Under the pieces are notes generated by a model. The model searched no databases, was not told the DNA's origin, and saw nothing but the letters and a program-made list of their open reading frames with translations. The translations under genes were made by a program, and so were the position numbers. This document shows positions 1 to 9,542 of a stretch of 64,000 nucleotides of DNA, in pieces; position 1 is the first letter of the stretch, and each line of letters opens with the position of its first letter. Origin of the DNA: Roseiarcus sp963782255. GTDB lineage: Bacteria > Pseudomonadota > Alphaproteobacteria > Rhizobiales > Beijerinckiaceae. The stretch lies in the NCBI GenBank assembly GCA_963782255.1, contig CAWAIS010000001.1, positions 5,704,001 to 5,768,000 on the forward strand. The letters run 5' to 3'.

Positions 1-2
1 CG

Positions 3-791
3 GAGGCCGCCAAATTCAGCCCGATCCAGCGTTCGCCGCTCGACCGGCTGATGAATCGCTGGACGCTCGACACGTCTCCCGCCTATCTCGTGATGGACCT
101 GATGTCGAGGGTCGTCTCGCCCTACAACCTCAATCCGCTGGGCCTCAATCCGATCAGCGACATCCTCCGCGAGAGCATCGATTTCGACCATCTCGGAGAA
201 GCCTCGATCAAGCTCTTCATCACCGCGACCAACGTGCACACCGGGCGCGGGCGCGTGTTCCGCAACAAGGAGATCACGCCCGACGTGCTCCTCGCCTCCG
301 CCTGCCTGCCGACGATGTTCCAGGCGATCGAGATCGACGGCGAGCCCTATTGGGACGGCGGGTTTGTCGGCAACCCGACCATCACGCCGCTCGTTCGCGA
401 AAGCGACGCGCCCGACGTGATCCTCATCCAGATCAACCCGCGCGAACGCCGCGAAACGCCGCGCACCGCGAGCGAGATCCTCAATCGCCTCAACGAGATT
501 TCCTTCAACGCGTCACTGATGAAAGAGGTGCGTATGATCGCGCTCCTGCGGCAGGCGGCCGATCCGGGCAGCGGCGAAGGCGCGCGCTGGGCGCGGATGC
601 GCACGCACCGGATCATGACCGACAAGCTCGCGGAGTTCGGCGCTTCCTCGAAACTCAACGCCGAAAGGGCGTTTCTCGCGATGCTGAAGGAAGAGGGTCG
701 GCGCAGCGCCGACGCGTTTCTGACAGAGCATGGCGACGACGTCGGCAAACGCTCCACGGTCGACATCGACGTCCTGCTCGCGGAGGTGTGA
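3..791 (+). CDS. Patatin-like phospholipase, C-terminal part (5' end outside window)
   Basis: The frame is open from the first bases, so the gene begins upstream. The visible part carries the patatin aspartate motif D-G-G (WDGGFVGNP), which supplies the Asp of the Ser-Asp dyad; the GxSxG serine must lie outside. The tail after about residue 180 (MRTHRIMTDKLAEF onward) is the extension typical of bacterial patatin-like proteins that neighbour hydroxybutyrate genes. The predicted role is hydrolysis of acyl lipids or polyhydroxyalkanoate-related esters, in the cytosol or at the membrane. It ends 3 nt before the permease start, so the two are probably co-transcribed. Family assignment is firm and the substrate is inference. 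Confidence 0.85.
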   Translation, partial: EAAKFSPIQRSPLDRLMNRWTLDTSPAYLVMDLMSRVVSPYNLNPLGLNPISDILRESIDFDHLGEASIKLFITATNVHTGRGRVFRNKEITPDVLLASACLPTMFQAIEIDGEPYWDGGFVGNPTITPLVRESDAPDVILIQINPRERRETPRTASEILNRLNEISFNASLMKEVRMIALLRQAADPGSGEGARWARMRTHRIMTDKLAEFGASSKLNAERAFLAMLKEEGRRSADAFLTEHGDDVGKRSTVDIDVLLAEV

Positions 792-794
792 ACG

Positions 795-2267
795 ATGAGC
801 ACGTCCGATCTCATCGGCCTGGTCGGAATCCTGATCGGGCTCGGCCTCCTGATCTGGCTCGCCTTCAAGGGCTGGAGCGTTCTCTTGCTCGCGCCGATCG
901 CCGCTATGGCCGCGGCGCTCATTTCGCGAGAACCGCTGCTTGCGCACTGGACGCAGACCTTCATGCGCAGCGCGGCGGGGTTCTTTGCGCAGTTCTTTCC
1001 GCTCTTCCTGCTCGGCGCCCTCTTTGGAAAGCTGATGGAGGATTCTGGCTCGGTGACCGCAATCGCCGATTTCATGATTGAAAGGCTCGGCTCGAAGCGC
1101 TCCATTCTCGCGGTCGTTCTGGGCGGAGCGATCGTCACCTACGGCGGGGTCAGCCTATTCGTCGCGTTCTTCGTCATCGCGCCGATGGCGCAGAACCTGT
1201 TTCGGGCCGCCGGCATCCCACGCCGCCTGATGCCCGCTGCGATCATGCTCGGCACATCGACCTTCACCATGTCGGCGATGCCGGGGACGCCGTCGATCCA
1301 GAACACCATTCCGATGCCCTTCTTCGGCACGACGCCGTTCGCCGCCCCCGGTCTCGGCCTGCTCGCGTCGGCGATCATGCTCGCCTTCGGCCTGTGGTGG
1401 CTGGCGCGCGAAGAGGCGGCGGCGAAGAAATCGGGTGAAGGTTTCGGCGACGGAGCGCCAAAGTCGGCCGAGGCGCTGGCCGACGACGAGAAGCTGCGCG
1501 AACGCGCGACGACCGCGCGCGAGTTCGATCCGGCCGAAATCGCGCATGGGCAAGCCGCGCCGTCCCAGCCGTCGATCGTCGCGGCGGCGGCGCCGATCGT
1601 CGTCGTCATTCTGGTCAATCTCGTCCTGTCCCTCATCGTTCTGCCGCGGCTCGATCTCAGCTTTCTGGCGAAGCCGGAGTGGGGCGGGACGTCGGCCTCG
1701 GCGGTGAGCGGCGTATGGTCGGTGATCACGGCGCTGACCTGCGCAATCCTGACCGTCCTTGCGCTCAATCTCCGGCGCATTCCGGATTTGCGCGTAACCA
1801 TGGACGCCGGCGTCAATGCGTCGGCCTTGCCGGCGATCAGCGTCGCAAGTCTGGTCGGGTTCGGCGCGGTGGTGGCGGCGCTGCCGGCCTTCGCGGTCGT
1901 GCGCGACGCCGTGCTCGGCATCGGCGGCGGCCCTCTGGTGTCGCTTGCGGTCGCAACCAATACGCTCGCGGCCCTGACCGGTTCCGCGTCCGGCGGATTG
2001 ACGATCGCGCTCGACGCGCTCGGCGCCACTTATCTCCAGCGCGCGGCGCAGATCGGCATGGACCCCGCGCTGCTTCACCGCGTCGCGGTGATCGGCTCCG
2101 GCACGCTCGACAGCCTGCCGCACAACGGCGCAGTCGTCACGCTGCTTTCGGTCTGCGGCTCGACGCACTCGGAAAGCTACAAAGATATCTTCATGGTGGC
2201 CATCCTGGGCGCGATCATCGCCCTCATTGTGGTGATTGCGCTCGGATCGCTGATGGGTTCGTTCTGA
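795..2267 (+). CDS. GntP-family permease (carboxylate/hydroxybutyrate type)
   Basis: A 490-residue polytopic inner-membrane protein with about 11-12 hydrophobic segments, the usual length for GntP/ion-transporter superfamily proteins. The conserved Gly/Pro-rich motif TMSAMPGTPSIQN (about residues 158-170) and a large polar loop near 205-255 are visible. The family carries out H+-coupled uptake of gluconate or short-chain hydroxy acids. An excellent ribosome site GGAGGTG (782-788) overlaps the end of the patatin gene, and the two lie 3 nt apart, so they are probably one operon. With a patatin next door, 3-hydroxybutyrate is a plausible substrate, but this is inference. Confidence 0.85.
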   Translation: MSTSDLIGLVGILIGLGLLIWLAFKGWSVLLLAPIAAMAAALISREPLLAHWTQTFMRSAAGFFAQFFPLFLLGALFGKLMEDSGSVTAIADFMIERLGSKRSILAVVLGGAIVTYGGVSLFVAFFVIAPMAQNLFRAAGIPRRLMPAAIMLGTSTFTMSAMPGTPSIQNTIPMPFFGTTPFAAPGLGLLASAIMLAFGLWWLAREEAAAKKSGEGFGDGAPKSAEALADDEKLRERATTAREFDPAEIAHGQAAPSQPSIVAAAAPIVVVILVNLVLSLIVLPRLDLSFLAKPEWGGTSASAVSGVWSVITALTCAILTVLALNLRRIPDLRVTMDAGVNASALPAISVASLVGFGAVVAALPAFAVVRDAVLGIGGGPLVSLAVATNTLAALTGSASGGLTIALDALGATYLQRAAQIGMDPALLHRVAVIGSGTLDSLPHNGAVVTLLSVCGSTHSESYKDIFMVAILGAIIALIVVIALGSLMGSF

Positions 2268-2310
2268 GGCAACGGCTGTCTCGACGGTCCTCGCGAAGCG
2301 GAGCCGCCGT

Positions 2311-3564
2311 TCACTGGCTGACCGCGGTCAAAGGCGAAGAGATCGCGTCCTTGGTCGACGCGCCCAGCGACGTGGCCTGGTCTTCCAGAGTCTCGCGCGT
2401 ATTGGGGTCGACAATCGCGACGGGCGCGGATACTGCGAGCGTCGCCGCCTTGCCGAGCGTGCCCGCCGTGCTTGCCGCGACGCCGCCGATGCGTTCGCCC
2501 AGCGTCGCCTTGGCGTCGGTCAGCGTCTGACCTTCGGCCAGGCGCTTGCCGATCGCCCCCACGACTTCGCTTTGTGCGAATTTTCCGTGATTCGTCGGGT
2601 CGTCGGACCTGACCCCGGTGAGGTCGATCACGTTGACGCGCGCCTGTTCGAGAATCGACCTATATGGCTCCGCGTGCGGATTGATCAGACCCAGGCGCGG
2701 CTCGCTTCCGGCGAGGAAGCTTGAGGCGGCGAGCGCCTTGTCGTCCTTCGATACGAACAGGGTTATGGGCGGGCTCTTGTCGGAAGCCTCGATTTCCGCG
2801 ATCTGGCGGCGGAACACGTCGAAGTCGATGTCGGGCGAAGCCATCATGATGTCCCTGATTTTGGGCGACATCCCGCGATTGCGGATCACCATCTGTCGGA
2901 CCGCCTCGATCATGACGTAATTGCCCATCGAATGCGCCAGGATGGAGATTTCCCTGACGTTGGGATTCTTCACCATTTCCTGGAGCACAGCCTCGAGCGC
3001 GTCGCGCGAATAAGTCGCGCTCTCGCGATCGTAGACATAGTCGAACAATCTGCCGCGCGACGGCCAGGTGAACAGCACAGGCACGACCGGCGCTCCGGCG
3101 TCATGGGCGATTTGCGCGAAGCGATAGACCGCTTCCTCGAAGCGCGTGTTGTAGCCATGGACGAACAGGAGCACGTGCCGCTCGGACGGCTTCAGGCGGA
3201 GCAGGCGGCGGTCGAAATCGGCGATCGCCTCTTTCATATCGAGCCGGTCGGCGCGCACGGTGACAAAGTCATGCTCCGGATCGCCGGGCAGCCTCGACGG
3301 CCACTGGACATCGCCAACTCTGCGCGCGGAGTCGGGCGGTATCGAGATGGCGATGTCGGCGAAAGCCAGCCCGTGCGCGCGTTCGCCGCTGAACATGACG
3401 CCGACTGGCTCGGCGACGCTGGTTCGCGTCGTCGCCACCAGCATGTCGACGATGCTGGCGTCCGGCGCGGTCGCGGAAACAACGAGGTTGCCGCTCGGCC
3501 GGCCGGCGCATCCGAGAAGCGTCAGAGCAAAGACAGCCGCCGCCGACGCCAAAGTCCAGTTCAA
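2311..3564 (-). CDS. DUF900 alpha/beta hydrolase, predicted lipoprotein
   Basis: A serine hydrolase of the DUF900 esterase/lipase family. The nucleophile elbow A-H-S-M-G-N and the upstream oxyanion region LLFVHGYNTRFEEA are both present. I place the start at TTG 3564, because AGGGG lies 6-7 nt upstream and the product then begins with a lipoprotein signal (hydrophobic segment ending LLGC, lipobox Cys about residue 19). The longer frame to 3651 would bury that signal. It probably acts as a periplasmic lipid-anchored esterase of unknown substrate. The last 90 residues are Ala/Thr-rich and variable. It converges on the upstream permease gene. Confidence 0.8.
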   Translation of the reverse strand: MNWTLASAAAVFALTLLGCAGRPSGNLVVSATAPDASIVDMLVATTRTSVAEPVGVMFSGERAHGLAFADIAISIPPDSARRVGDVQWPSRLPGDPEHDFVTVRADRLDMKEAIADFDRRLLRLKPSERHVLLFVHGYNTRFEEAVYRFAQIAHDAGAPVVPVLFTWPSRGRLFDYVYDRESATYSRDALEAVLQEMVKNPNVREISILAHSMGNYVMIEAVRQMVIRNRGMSPKIRDIMMASPDIDFDVFRRQIAEIEASDKSPPITLFVSKDDKALAASSFLAGSEPRLGLINPHAEPYRSILEQARVNVIDLTGVRSDDPTNHGKFAQSEVVGAIGKRLAEGQTLTDAKATLGERIGGVAASTAGTLGKAATLAVSAPVAIVDPNTRETLEDQATSLGASTKDAISSPLTAVSQ

Positions 3565-3754
3565 CGATCGCCCCTGATGGTATCGCCCTGATGCGCGCCG
3601 CGACTTGAGCGCCGTTGGAAAATGCGCGCGCCCTCCTCGCGTCCATAGCACTGCCTCGGCGGCCTCGCCAAATCGCTGGCGCTCTTATCCGGGAGCCCGC
3701 CTTGAAGGAAGCGCTGGGCCATGGGCGGTCGCCCGGAAAATCAGTCTGACAACG

Positions 3755-3764
3755 CCCTCACGCC
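3755..3764. repeat. Target-site duplication, left copy (ISAs1 element)
   Basis: CCCTCACGCC stands immediately outside the left inverted repeat and is repeated exactly at 5018-5027. A 10-bp direct repeat fits the 8-10 bp duplications known for the ISAs1 family. Confidence 0.9.
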
Positions 3765-5017
3765 CAGGGGAATCGGGTGAAGGAAATTATGCGGCGATGA
3801 GTTTGGCGAGATAGTCGTCATCCCAAGCGGCGGTTTTGAGGGCGAGGCGGACGGAGTCTCGGCCCTTGGCCTTGCGGGCGAGGTTGACGGCCATGTGTTT
3901 GAGGGTGACGACGTTCTCGGGGGCGTTGTCGGTTCGGATGCGGCACTCGTCGTCGCGGAAGGTCATATCCATGACCCAGTGCAGGCCGTTCTCGATCGCC
4001 CAATGGTCGCGCGCCATCGGTCCCAGGCGGTCGGCGCGCCGTGACGACGATGTCAGATAATAGCGGGTCTCGCGTTCGGTCTTGGCGCCGATCTCTCGCG
4101 TGCTGTCGACGATGACGAGGCCCTTGAGGCCTGGCCATTCGTGTCGCTGTTGCAGCCAGGCGACGTCGTGGATCACGGTGACGCGGCGCGTCTCGATGCG
4201 GCCGTGGTCGCCGTCGACGGTTTCATCGACGCTGACCTGCGTATCGGCGAAACCCCTTGCTTTCTGCTCGTTGGCGAACAATTCGACATCGTTGCGCAAC
4301 GTCCCCTGGTTGCCCTTCAGCGCCAGAATGTAATCGGCCTTCTTGTCGATGATCTTCTGGGCGATGTCGCGCTGACAGCCGATCGCGTCGATGGTGACGA
4401 CGGCGCCTTCGATCGACAGCATGTCGAGGAGGGCCGGAATGGCGACGATCTCGTTAGCCTTCTCGCCGACCTTGGCCTGCGCCAGCACCAGGCGTTGGCG
4501 GGCGGCGAAGGCGGACACCATGTGGATGGCGTCCTTGGCTCCTTTGTTGCCCGAGCGCCGGGAGGTCTTGCCGTCGATGGCGATGAGTTCGACCGGCGTC
4601 TTCATCAGCGCGCCGACCCAAGCCACGAAGCACCGCCGGAACGCCTCAGCGTCGAGCGTGGCGAAAATGTCGCCGAGGTGATCGTGGCTCGGCGTGCCGT
4701 TGACGAAGGGGAGGAAGCGCCGCAGCAAGGCGAGCTTCCGCTGGCCGAAACGCGCGATGTCGGTGAAGCCCTCCGCGCCGGCCAGAACCGCCAGCAGAGA
4801 CAAGAGCAGGATCTCGTCGAGCCGATAGGCCACCTTTCCTGGCTGCCGATGGTCTGGCATATCATTGAAATGAATCAGGAAAACTGTTGTCTCAAAACCC
4901 GCCGCCGCCATCGCCTCCGAAGCGTCCACCGTCGTCCTCCCGCCAACCGAATCAGCGGAGATCGACAGATTCAGCACTTTGCGCGTTTGTCACCAACTTC
5001 TTCACCCGATCGCCCTG
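3765..5017 (-). mobile_element. ISAs1-family insertion sequence, complete (1253 bp)
   Basis: The element is bounded by imperfect 21-bp inverted repeats: CAGGGGAATCGGGTGAAGGAA at 3765-3785, and the complement of 4997-5017, which differs at a few positions. It is flanked by a perfect 10-bp duplication and contains one transposase gene on the minus strand. The intact ends and the perfect duplication point to a fairly recent insertion. It landed on the stop codon of the acyl-CoA ligase gene, and the duplication preserves that stop. Confidence 0.93.
3787..4977 (-). CDS. ISAs1-family DDE transposase
   Basis: A 396-residue transposase with the H-repeat/ISAs1 architecture: an N-terminal DUF4338/DDE_Tnp_1-associated region (FNDMPDHRQPGKVAYRLDEIL), the first catalytic Asp in IAIDGKTSRRS, the second in VVTIDAIGCQ, and the C-terminal YREK-like Glu region (HWAIENGLHWVMDMTFRDDECRIR). 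Length is normal and the frame is intact, so it is probably active. GTG 4977 is the longest start. An internal ATG at 4911 begins closer to the conserved part, but its GGAGG is only 2 nt away. Confidence 0.93.
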   Translation of the reverse strand: MLNLSISADSVGGRTTVDASEAMAAAGFETTVFLIHFNDMPDHRQPGKVAYRLDEILLLSLLAVLAGAEGFTDIARFGQRKLALLRRFLPFVNGTPSHDHLGDIFATLDAEAFRRCFVAWVGALMKTPVELIAIDGKTSRRSGNKGAKDAIHMVSAFAARQRLVLAQAKVGEKANEIVAIPALLDMLSIEGAVVTIDAIGCQRDIAQKIIDKKADYILALKGNQGTLRNDVELFANEQKARGFADTQVSVDETVDGDHGRIETRRVTVIHDVAWLQQRHEWPGLKGLVIVDSTREIGAKTERETRYYLTSSSRRADRLGPMARDHWAIENGLHWVMDMTFRDDECRIRTDNAPENVVTLKHMAVNLARKAKGRDSVRLALKTAAWDDDYLAKLIAA

Positions 5018-5027
5018 CCCTCACGCC
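5018..5027. repeat. Target-site duplication, right copy (ISAs1 element)
   Basis: An exact repeat of the 10 bp at 3755-3764. It contains the TGA stop (minus strand, 5021-5023) of the acyl-CoA ligase gene. Confidence 0.9.
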
Positions 5028-6538
5028 AGACCCAGCTTCTCAGCGAGCCCGATGCGTTGTAGCTTGCCGGTGGCGCCCTTGGGGATTTCGTCGAGGAACA
5101 GGATTGTCCTCGGGGTTTTGAACGCCGCGAGGCGTTTGGAGAGGAATGCGCGAAGCTCTTGCTCGGTCGCGGTCGCGCTCTCGCGCAGCACGACCGCCGC
5201 GGCGACGTCCTCGCCGAGCTTGTCATGCGGAACCGAGAACGCGATGGCCTGCAAGACGGCGGGGTGATCCATCAGCGCCTCGTCGACCTCGCGCGGCGAG
5301 ATTTTTTCGCCTCCGCGATTGATGATCTCCTTCAGGCGCCCCGTCAAAGTCAGGTAGCCCTCCGCATCGATGACGCCCTGATCGCCGGTGCGGAACCATC
5401 CGTTGACGTATGCCTCGGCGTTCGCCTTCGGATTGTTCTCGTAGCCGCGCGTGACATTGTCGCCGCGAATGACGACTTCGCCGGTCGCGCCGCGCCCGAG
5501 CAGGCGGCCCGCTTCGTCCATGACCGCGATCTCCGGACCGGCGGCAAGGCCCACAGATCCGGGCTTGCGGACCCCGCGTAGCGGATTGGACGCCATCTGG
5601 TGCGTCGCCTCGGTCATTCCGTAGAACTCGATGACCGGCGCATGAAAAACCGCCTCCAGTTCGCGGATCACCTGTGGCGGCAGCGACGACGACGACGAAC
5701 GGATGAACCGCAGAGGATGGCGGGCGATGATCTCCTTGTTGTGGCCCGCGCGCGTCAAGATCGCCTGATGCATGGTCGGCACCGCTGTGCACCAGGTGGG
5801 CTTGGCCTCCTCCATCATGGCGAAGAACTTCAGCGCGCTGAATCCGGGCGTGCAAAACACGCTTCCTCCGCGCGACAGTGGCGCAGCAAGACCGGCGATC
5901 AGCCCATGAATGTGGAACAGGGGCATGACGTTGAGGGCGCGGTCGCTCGCGGCGAGCTCGAGCGTCGCTGCGACGTTATTGGCCGACGTCCAGACATTGG
6001 CCTGAGTGAGCGGCACGATTTTCGGCCGTGAGGTCGTGCCCGAGGTGTGCAGGATCAGCGCGACGTCGTCGGATTCGGCAGGGCCGGGCCTAGCCGCGGC
6101 GCTGGTCGACGCGCCCGAAAGCCGAAACGCGCCTGCCCCGGCCTCGTGGTCCGGCGCGAGCGTCAGCAGCGCGACGCCGAGCCTCTCCGCCGCGGCGATC
6201 GCCAGTGATGCGCTGCCCGCCTCGACGATCAGCGCCTTCGCATCGAGATCGCTCATGTAGAACTCGAATTCGTCCTGACGGTAGGTGGGATTGAGCGGCG
6301 CCGAACTCGCCGAGGAGGCGACGGCGAGAAACGCAGCCGCCATCTCCGGTCCGTTCGGCAAGACGATCGCGACCCGATCGCCGCGCCCGACGCCAAGGCC
6401 GTTCAGCGAAGCCGTGGTTCGGTCGATGAGTGCGCGCAACGCGGCGTAGGTCATCGGCGGCGCGCGTTCGGCGGCGATGGCGATCGCCTCGTCGCGCCCC
6501 GACGCGATCAGGCTCTGCAAAGTCCGCATCGAAGTCAT
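5021..6538 (-). CDS. AMP-forming acyl-CoA ligase (oxalate--CoA ligase-like)
   Basis: A 505-residue ANL-superfamily enzyme that activates a carboxylate through an acyl-adenylate to a CoA thioester. Visible motifs are A3 LILHTSGTTSRPKIVPLTQ, A5 EFYGMTEATHQM, A7 GWFRTGDQG, A8 GRLKEIINRGGEKISPREVD and the C-terminal catalytic Lys region PKGATGKLQR. PLFHIHGLIAGL and the overall pattern resemble the AAE3/Pcs60 oxalyl-CoA synthetase group. I start at ATG 6538 (GGAG upstream) rather than at a TTG 15 nt earlier. It follows the PanE-like gene by 21 nt, so they are probably one operon. Substrate identity is inference. Confidence 0.88.
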   Translation of the reverse strand: MTSMRTLQSLIASGRDEAIAIAAERAPPMTYAALRALIDRTTASLNGLGVGRGDRVAIVLPNGPEMAAAFLAVASSASSAPLNPTYRQDEFEFYMSDLDAKALIVEAGSASLAIAAAERLGVALLTLAPDHEAGAGAFRLSGASTSAAARPGPAESDDVALILHTSGTTSRPKIVPLTQANVWTSANNVAATLELAASDRALNVMPLFHIHGLIAGLAAPLSRGGSVFCTPGFSALKFFAMMEEAKPTWCTAVPTMHQAILTRAGHNKEIIARHPLRFIRSSSSSLPPQVIRELEAVFHAPVIEFYGMTEATHQMASNPLRGVRKPGSVGLAAGPEIAVMDEAGRLLGRGATGEVVIRGDNVTRGYENNPKANAEAYVNGWFRTGDQGVIDAEGYLTLTGRLKEIINRGGEKISPREVDEALMDHPAVLQAIAFSVPHDKLGEDVAAAVVLRESATATEQELRAFLSKRLAAFKTPRTILFLDEIPKGATGKLQRIGLAEKLGLA

Positions 6539-6559
6539 GTCGCTGTTCTCCAAAGAGAC

Positions 6560-7561
6560 CTAAGAGCGCGTGACGGCCAATCGGCCCCGGCTCCGAATGA
6601 GCTCCTCGCTCAACAATTTCGCAACCGCATACACCGCGTTGAGATGCGGCGTCGCAAGCTCGGCCAAGCGGGCCAGTTCGATGACCGAGCCCAGAAGCGC
6701 GTCGATCTCGATCGCGCGGCCGTGCTCGACATCCTGTAGCATCGATGTCTTGTGGGCGCCGACCCCTTCGGCGCCGGCGACGCGCTTTTCAATGGAAATG
6801 CGGAAACGGACTCCGAACGCTTCGCCGACGGCCTGCGCTTCGCGCATCATCTCCGCGGCGAGCGCGCGGGTCGGCGCGAAGCGGCAGATATCCTCCAGCG
6901 TCGCATGGCTCAACGCGCTGATTGGATTGAAGGCGAGATTGCCCCAGAGCTTCGTCCAGATTTCGGCGCGCACGTCTGTCAGGACCGGCGATTTGAAGCC
7001 CGCGTTCGAAAGGACCTGCGACAGCGCCACGACGCGCTCGCTTTTCTCGCCGTCGATCTCGGCGATCGGAAAGCGATAACCTTCAAAATGCCTGACCACG
7101 CCAGGACTTTCGATCTCCGCCGCGGAATAGACGATGCTGGCGACGACCGCGTCGATCGGAAGATGGTTGGCGATGACGCCGCCGGGATCGACGCTCAGCA
7201 GCCGAACGCCTTCGTAAGGCCCGCCGTGCTTGAAGAAATACCACCAGGGAATGCCGTTCTGCGCGGTCAGGACGATCGTCGTCGGGGACAGGATCGACGC
7301 GACGTCGGGCGCAATCGCCGCGAGCTGGTGGGCCTTCACCGCCAGCACGACAAGGTCCGGGCTGCCGGCCTCGGCGATGCGGTCCGTCGCGGCGACGCGC
7401 ATGACGGTTTCACGGCCGCCTTCCTTGAGAACGAGGCCGCGCTCGCGGATCGCCTTCAAATGCTCGCCGCGCGCAACGACGCTCACGCTCTCGCCCGCCT
7501 CGGCGAGCTTCGCCGCCATGAAGCCGCCGATCGCCCCGGCCCCGACCACGCAGATGTTCAT
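6560..7561 (-). CDS. Ketopantoate reductase family protein (PanE/ApbA)
   Basis: A 333-residue NADPH-dependent reductase. The Rossmann signature GAGAIGG stands at residues 7-13 and the catalytic Lys region (KLWGNLAFNPISAL) lies in the C-terminal domain. The family reduces 2-dehydropantoate to pantoate, but many paralogues act on other 2-keto acids. The operon with an acyl-CoA ligase rather than panB/panC suggests a paralogue with another substrate. The start ATG is supported by GGAACGAG upstream. The 222-bp gap to the divergent gamma-glutamyltransferase gene must hold both promoters; I could not pick convincing boxes. Confidence 0.85.
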   Translation of the reverse strand: MNICVVGAGAIGGFMAAKLAEAGESVSVVARGEHLKAIRERGLVLKEGGRETVMRVAATDRIAEAGSPDLVVLAVKAHQLAAIAPDVASILSPTTIVLTAQNGIPWWYFFKHGGPYEGVRLLSVDPGGVIANHLPIDAVVASIVYSAAEIESPGVVRHFEGYRFPIAEIDGEKSERVVALSQVLSNAGFKSPVLTDVRAEIWTKLWGNLAFNPISALSHATLEDICRFAPTRALAAEMMREAQAVGEAFGVRFRISIEKRVAGAEGVGAHKTSMLQDVEHGRAIEIDALLGSVIELARLAELATPHLNAVYAVAKLLSEELIRSRGRLAVTRS

Positions 7562-7783
7562 CGCTCGTTCCAGTCAGCGCTGACGCCGCGGTTGCGCCGG
7601 GTCGGCGTCGCGCCGATCCTATGGCCGAAACGACGCGACAGCCAAGTTGGGCCGGGAGCAATGGGACGGCCGCGACCCCGTGACGTCCGACGCCCCATGG
7701 CGCAAAGAATGCGAACATCGACTATATGGCCCCGGGGCCGAGCGCAGCTTTTTCGGCGCCGCCGTCATGAGGAGGGCGGCAAG

Positions 7784-9442
7784 ATGAGCATCCCCCATGG
7801 TCCCTTGACCGGCCGTCCCGCGACGCGCGCGCCACGCGGCCTGGTTTCGACGCCGCACTACCTGGCCAGCGGCGCGGGACTGAATGTCCTTGAGCGCGGG
7901 GGCGGCGCTGTGGACGCCGCCATCGCCGCCAACGCCGTGTTGTGCGTCGCCTACCCGCACATGGCCGGGCTGGGCGGCGATGGCTTCTGGCTGATCGCCG
8001 AGCCGACGGGCGAAGTTCATGGGCTTAACGCCAGCGGCCCGGCGGCCCGACTGGCGACTCTCGACTACGTTCGCCCGCATAGCGAAGAGAACGAAATTCC
8101 TTCGCGTGGGCCCCTCAGCATTCTGACAGTCCCGGGCGCCGTTGATGGTTGGCGCGCGGCGCATGAGCGATTTGGCCGGCTCGCCTGGAACGAACTGTTC
8201 GATGCTGCCATCACGTATGCTGGCTCGGGAGCGCCGGTGAGCCGCTCGCTGGCGGATTGGTCGCAAGCCGCCGCCCCGGTCCTCGCCAGACGCCCGACAA
8301 CCGCCGCGATCTTTTTGCCCGATGGCCGCGCTCCGACCGAGGGTCAGCGTCTCGTCCAGGCGGATCTCGCCCGCTCGCTGCATGAGATCGCCAGCCAAGG
8401 AGCGCGCGCCGCTTTCTACGAGGGCGCGCTCGCCGAGCGCATCTGCGCTGATTTGCGCGCGCAAGGCTCGCCGCTGCGACGTGACGACTTCGCGGAGTTT
8501 CACGCGGAGTGGGTTCAGCCGATCAAATCGAGCTATCGCGGCTATGACGTTTACGAGTTGCCGCCGAATACGCAGGGATTTACGGCGCTGCAAATTTTCA
8601 ATCTGATCGAAGGTTATGACGTCGCCGGCTGGGGCGACGGAACCGCGAACTACTATCACCATATGGCGGAGGCGGTTAAGGTCGCTTTTGCTGATCGCGA
8701 AGAGTGGTTGACCGATCCGCAATTCGTGGACATTCCGGTCAAGCGGCTGATCGACAAGGGATACGCGGATGAGCGCCGCCGCCTCATCGATGCCGAGCGC
8801 GCGCAAGACATTGCCGGGGTGAGGCCGGGCGTCGCTTACCTACGCGCGCATGAGCGTCGCGCGCCGGAGGGCGACACCTGTTATTTCTGTGCCGCCGATC
8901 GCGACGGAATGGTCGTCTCGACCATCCAGTCGATCTATCACGATTTCGGCAGCGGCGTGGTCGGCGCCGACACTGGGATCATCCTGCAAAATCGGGGCGC
9001 CTTCTTCGCCCTCGACGAACGTCACCCCAACCATTTGCAGCCCGGCAAGCGCACGTTCCATACGCTGATCCCCGCGCTGCTTCAGCGCAACGGCAGACCG
9101 TTCCTGGCGTTCGGATCGATGGGCGGCGAGGGGCAGCCGCAGACGCAGGCCGCGATTGCGACCCGCATCATTGATTTTGGCTATGACGTGCAGCAGGCGA
9201 TCGAGGCCCCGCGCTGGCTAATGGGGCGCACCTGGGGGACGCGGTCGCGCGATCTGTGGCTCGAGGGCCGCATATCCGAGGACGTCGTGCGCGAACTGAA
9301 ACGGCGTGGACAACCGGTGCGCGTGATCAGCGATTGGAGTGACAGCATGGGACACGCGCACGCCATTCGCGTCGATGTCGAACAAGGCTTCCTCGAGGGC
9401 GGGGCCGACCCGCGCGGCGACGGCGCCGCACTGGGCTATTGA
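7784..9442 (+). CDS. Gamma-glutamyltransferase family protein (Ntn hydrolase)
   Basis: A 552-residue member of the gamma-glutamyltranspeptidase family, which matures by self-cleavage at a Thr and transfers or hydrolyses gamma-glutamyl groups such as that of glutathione. The start at 7784 is set by GGAGGG at 7771-7776; the longer open frame (from 6752) is antisense to the reductase gene. The likely nucleophile is Thr in EGDTCYFCAADRDG, with Cys where classical enzymes have His. The oxyanion-type GSMGGEGQPQTQ motif follows. No signal peptide is evident, so it is probably cytosolic, as in YwrD-like or acylase-like members. The downstream cyclotransferase supports a role in glutathione or gamma-glutamyl turnover. 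Confidence 0.85.
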   Translation: MSIPHGPLTGRPATRAPRGLVSTPHYLASGAGLNVLERGGGAVDAAIAANAVLCVAYPHMAGLGGDGFWLIAEPTGEVHGLNASGPAARLATLDYVRPHSEENEIPSRGPLSILTVPGAVDGWRAAHERFGRLAWNELFDAAITYAGSGAPVSRSLADWSQAAAPVLARRPTTAAIFLPDGRAPTEGQRLVQADLARSLHEIASQGARAAFYEGALAERICADLRAQGSPLRRDDFAEFHAEWVQPIKSSYRGYDVYELPPNTQGFTALQIFNLIEGYDVAGWGDGTANYYHHMAEAVKVAFADREEWLTDPQFVDIPVKRLIDKGYADERRRLIDAERAQDIAGVRPGVAYLRAHERRAPEGDTCYFCAADRDGMVVSTIQSIYHDFGSGVVGADTGIILQNRGAFFALDERHPNHLQPGKRTFHTLIPALLQRNGRPFLAFGSMGGEGQPQTQAAIATRIIDFGYDVQQAIEAPRWLMGRTWGTRSRDLWLEGRISEDVVRELKRRGQPVRVISDWSDSMGHAHAIRVDVEQGFLEGGADPRGDGAALGY

Positions 9443-9542
9443 TCCCCCGCCGATGCGATCCGCCTTATGCTCGGGACGCTCCTCTTGCCTGACAAGGCGT
9501 ACACGACGCATACGTTTGCGGCGCAAGCAGCAAGTCGGCTTC

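Noticed and set aside
6752..7783. N-terminal extension of the gamma-glutamyltransferase frame
   Set aside because: Antisense to the PanE-like gene; the true start at 7784 has GGAGGG.
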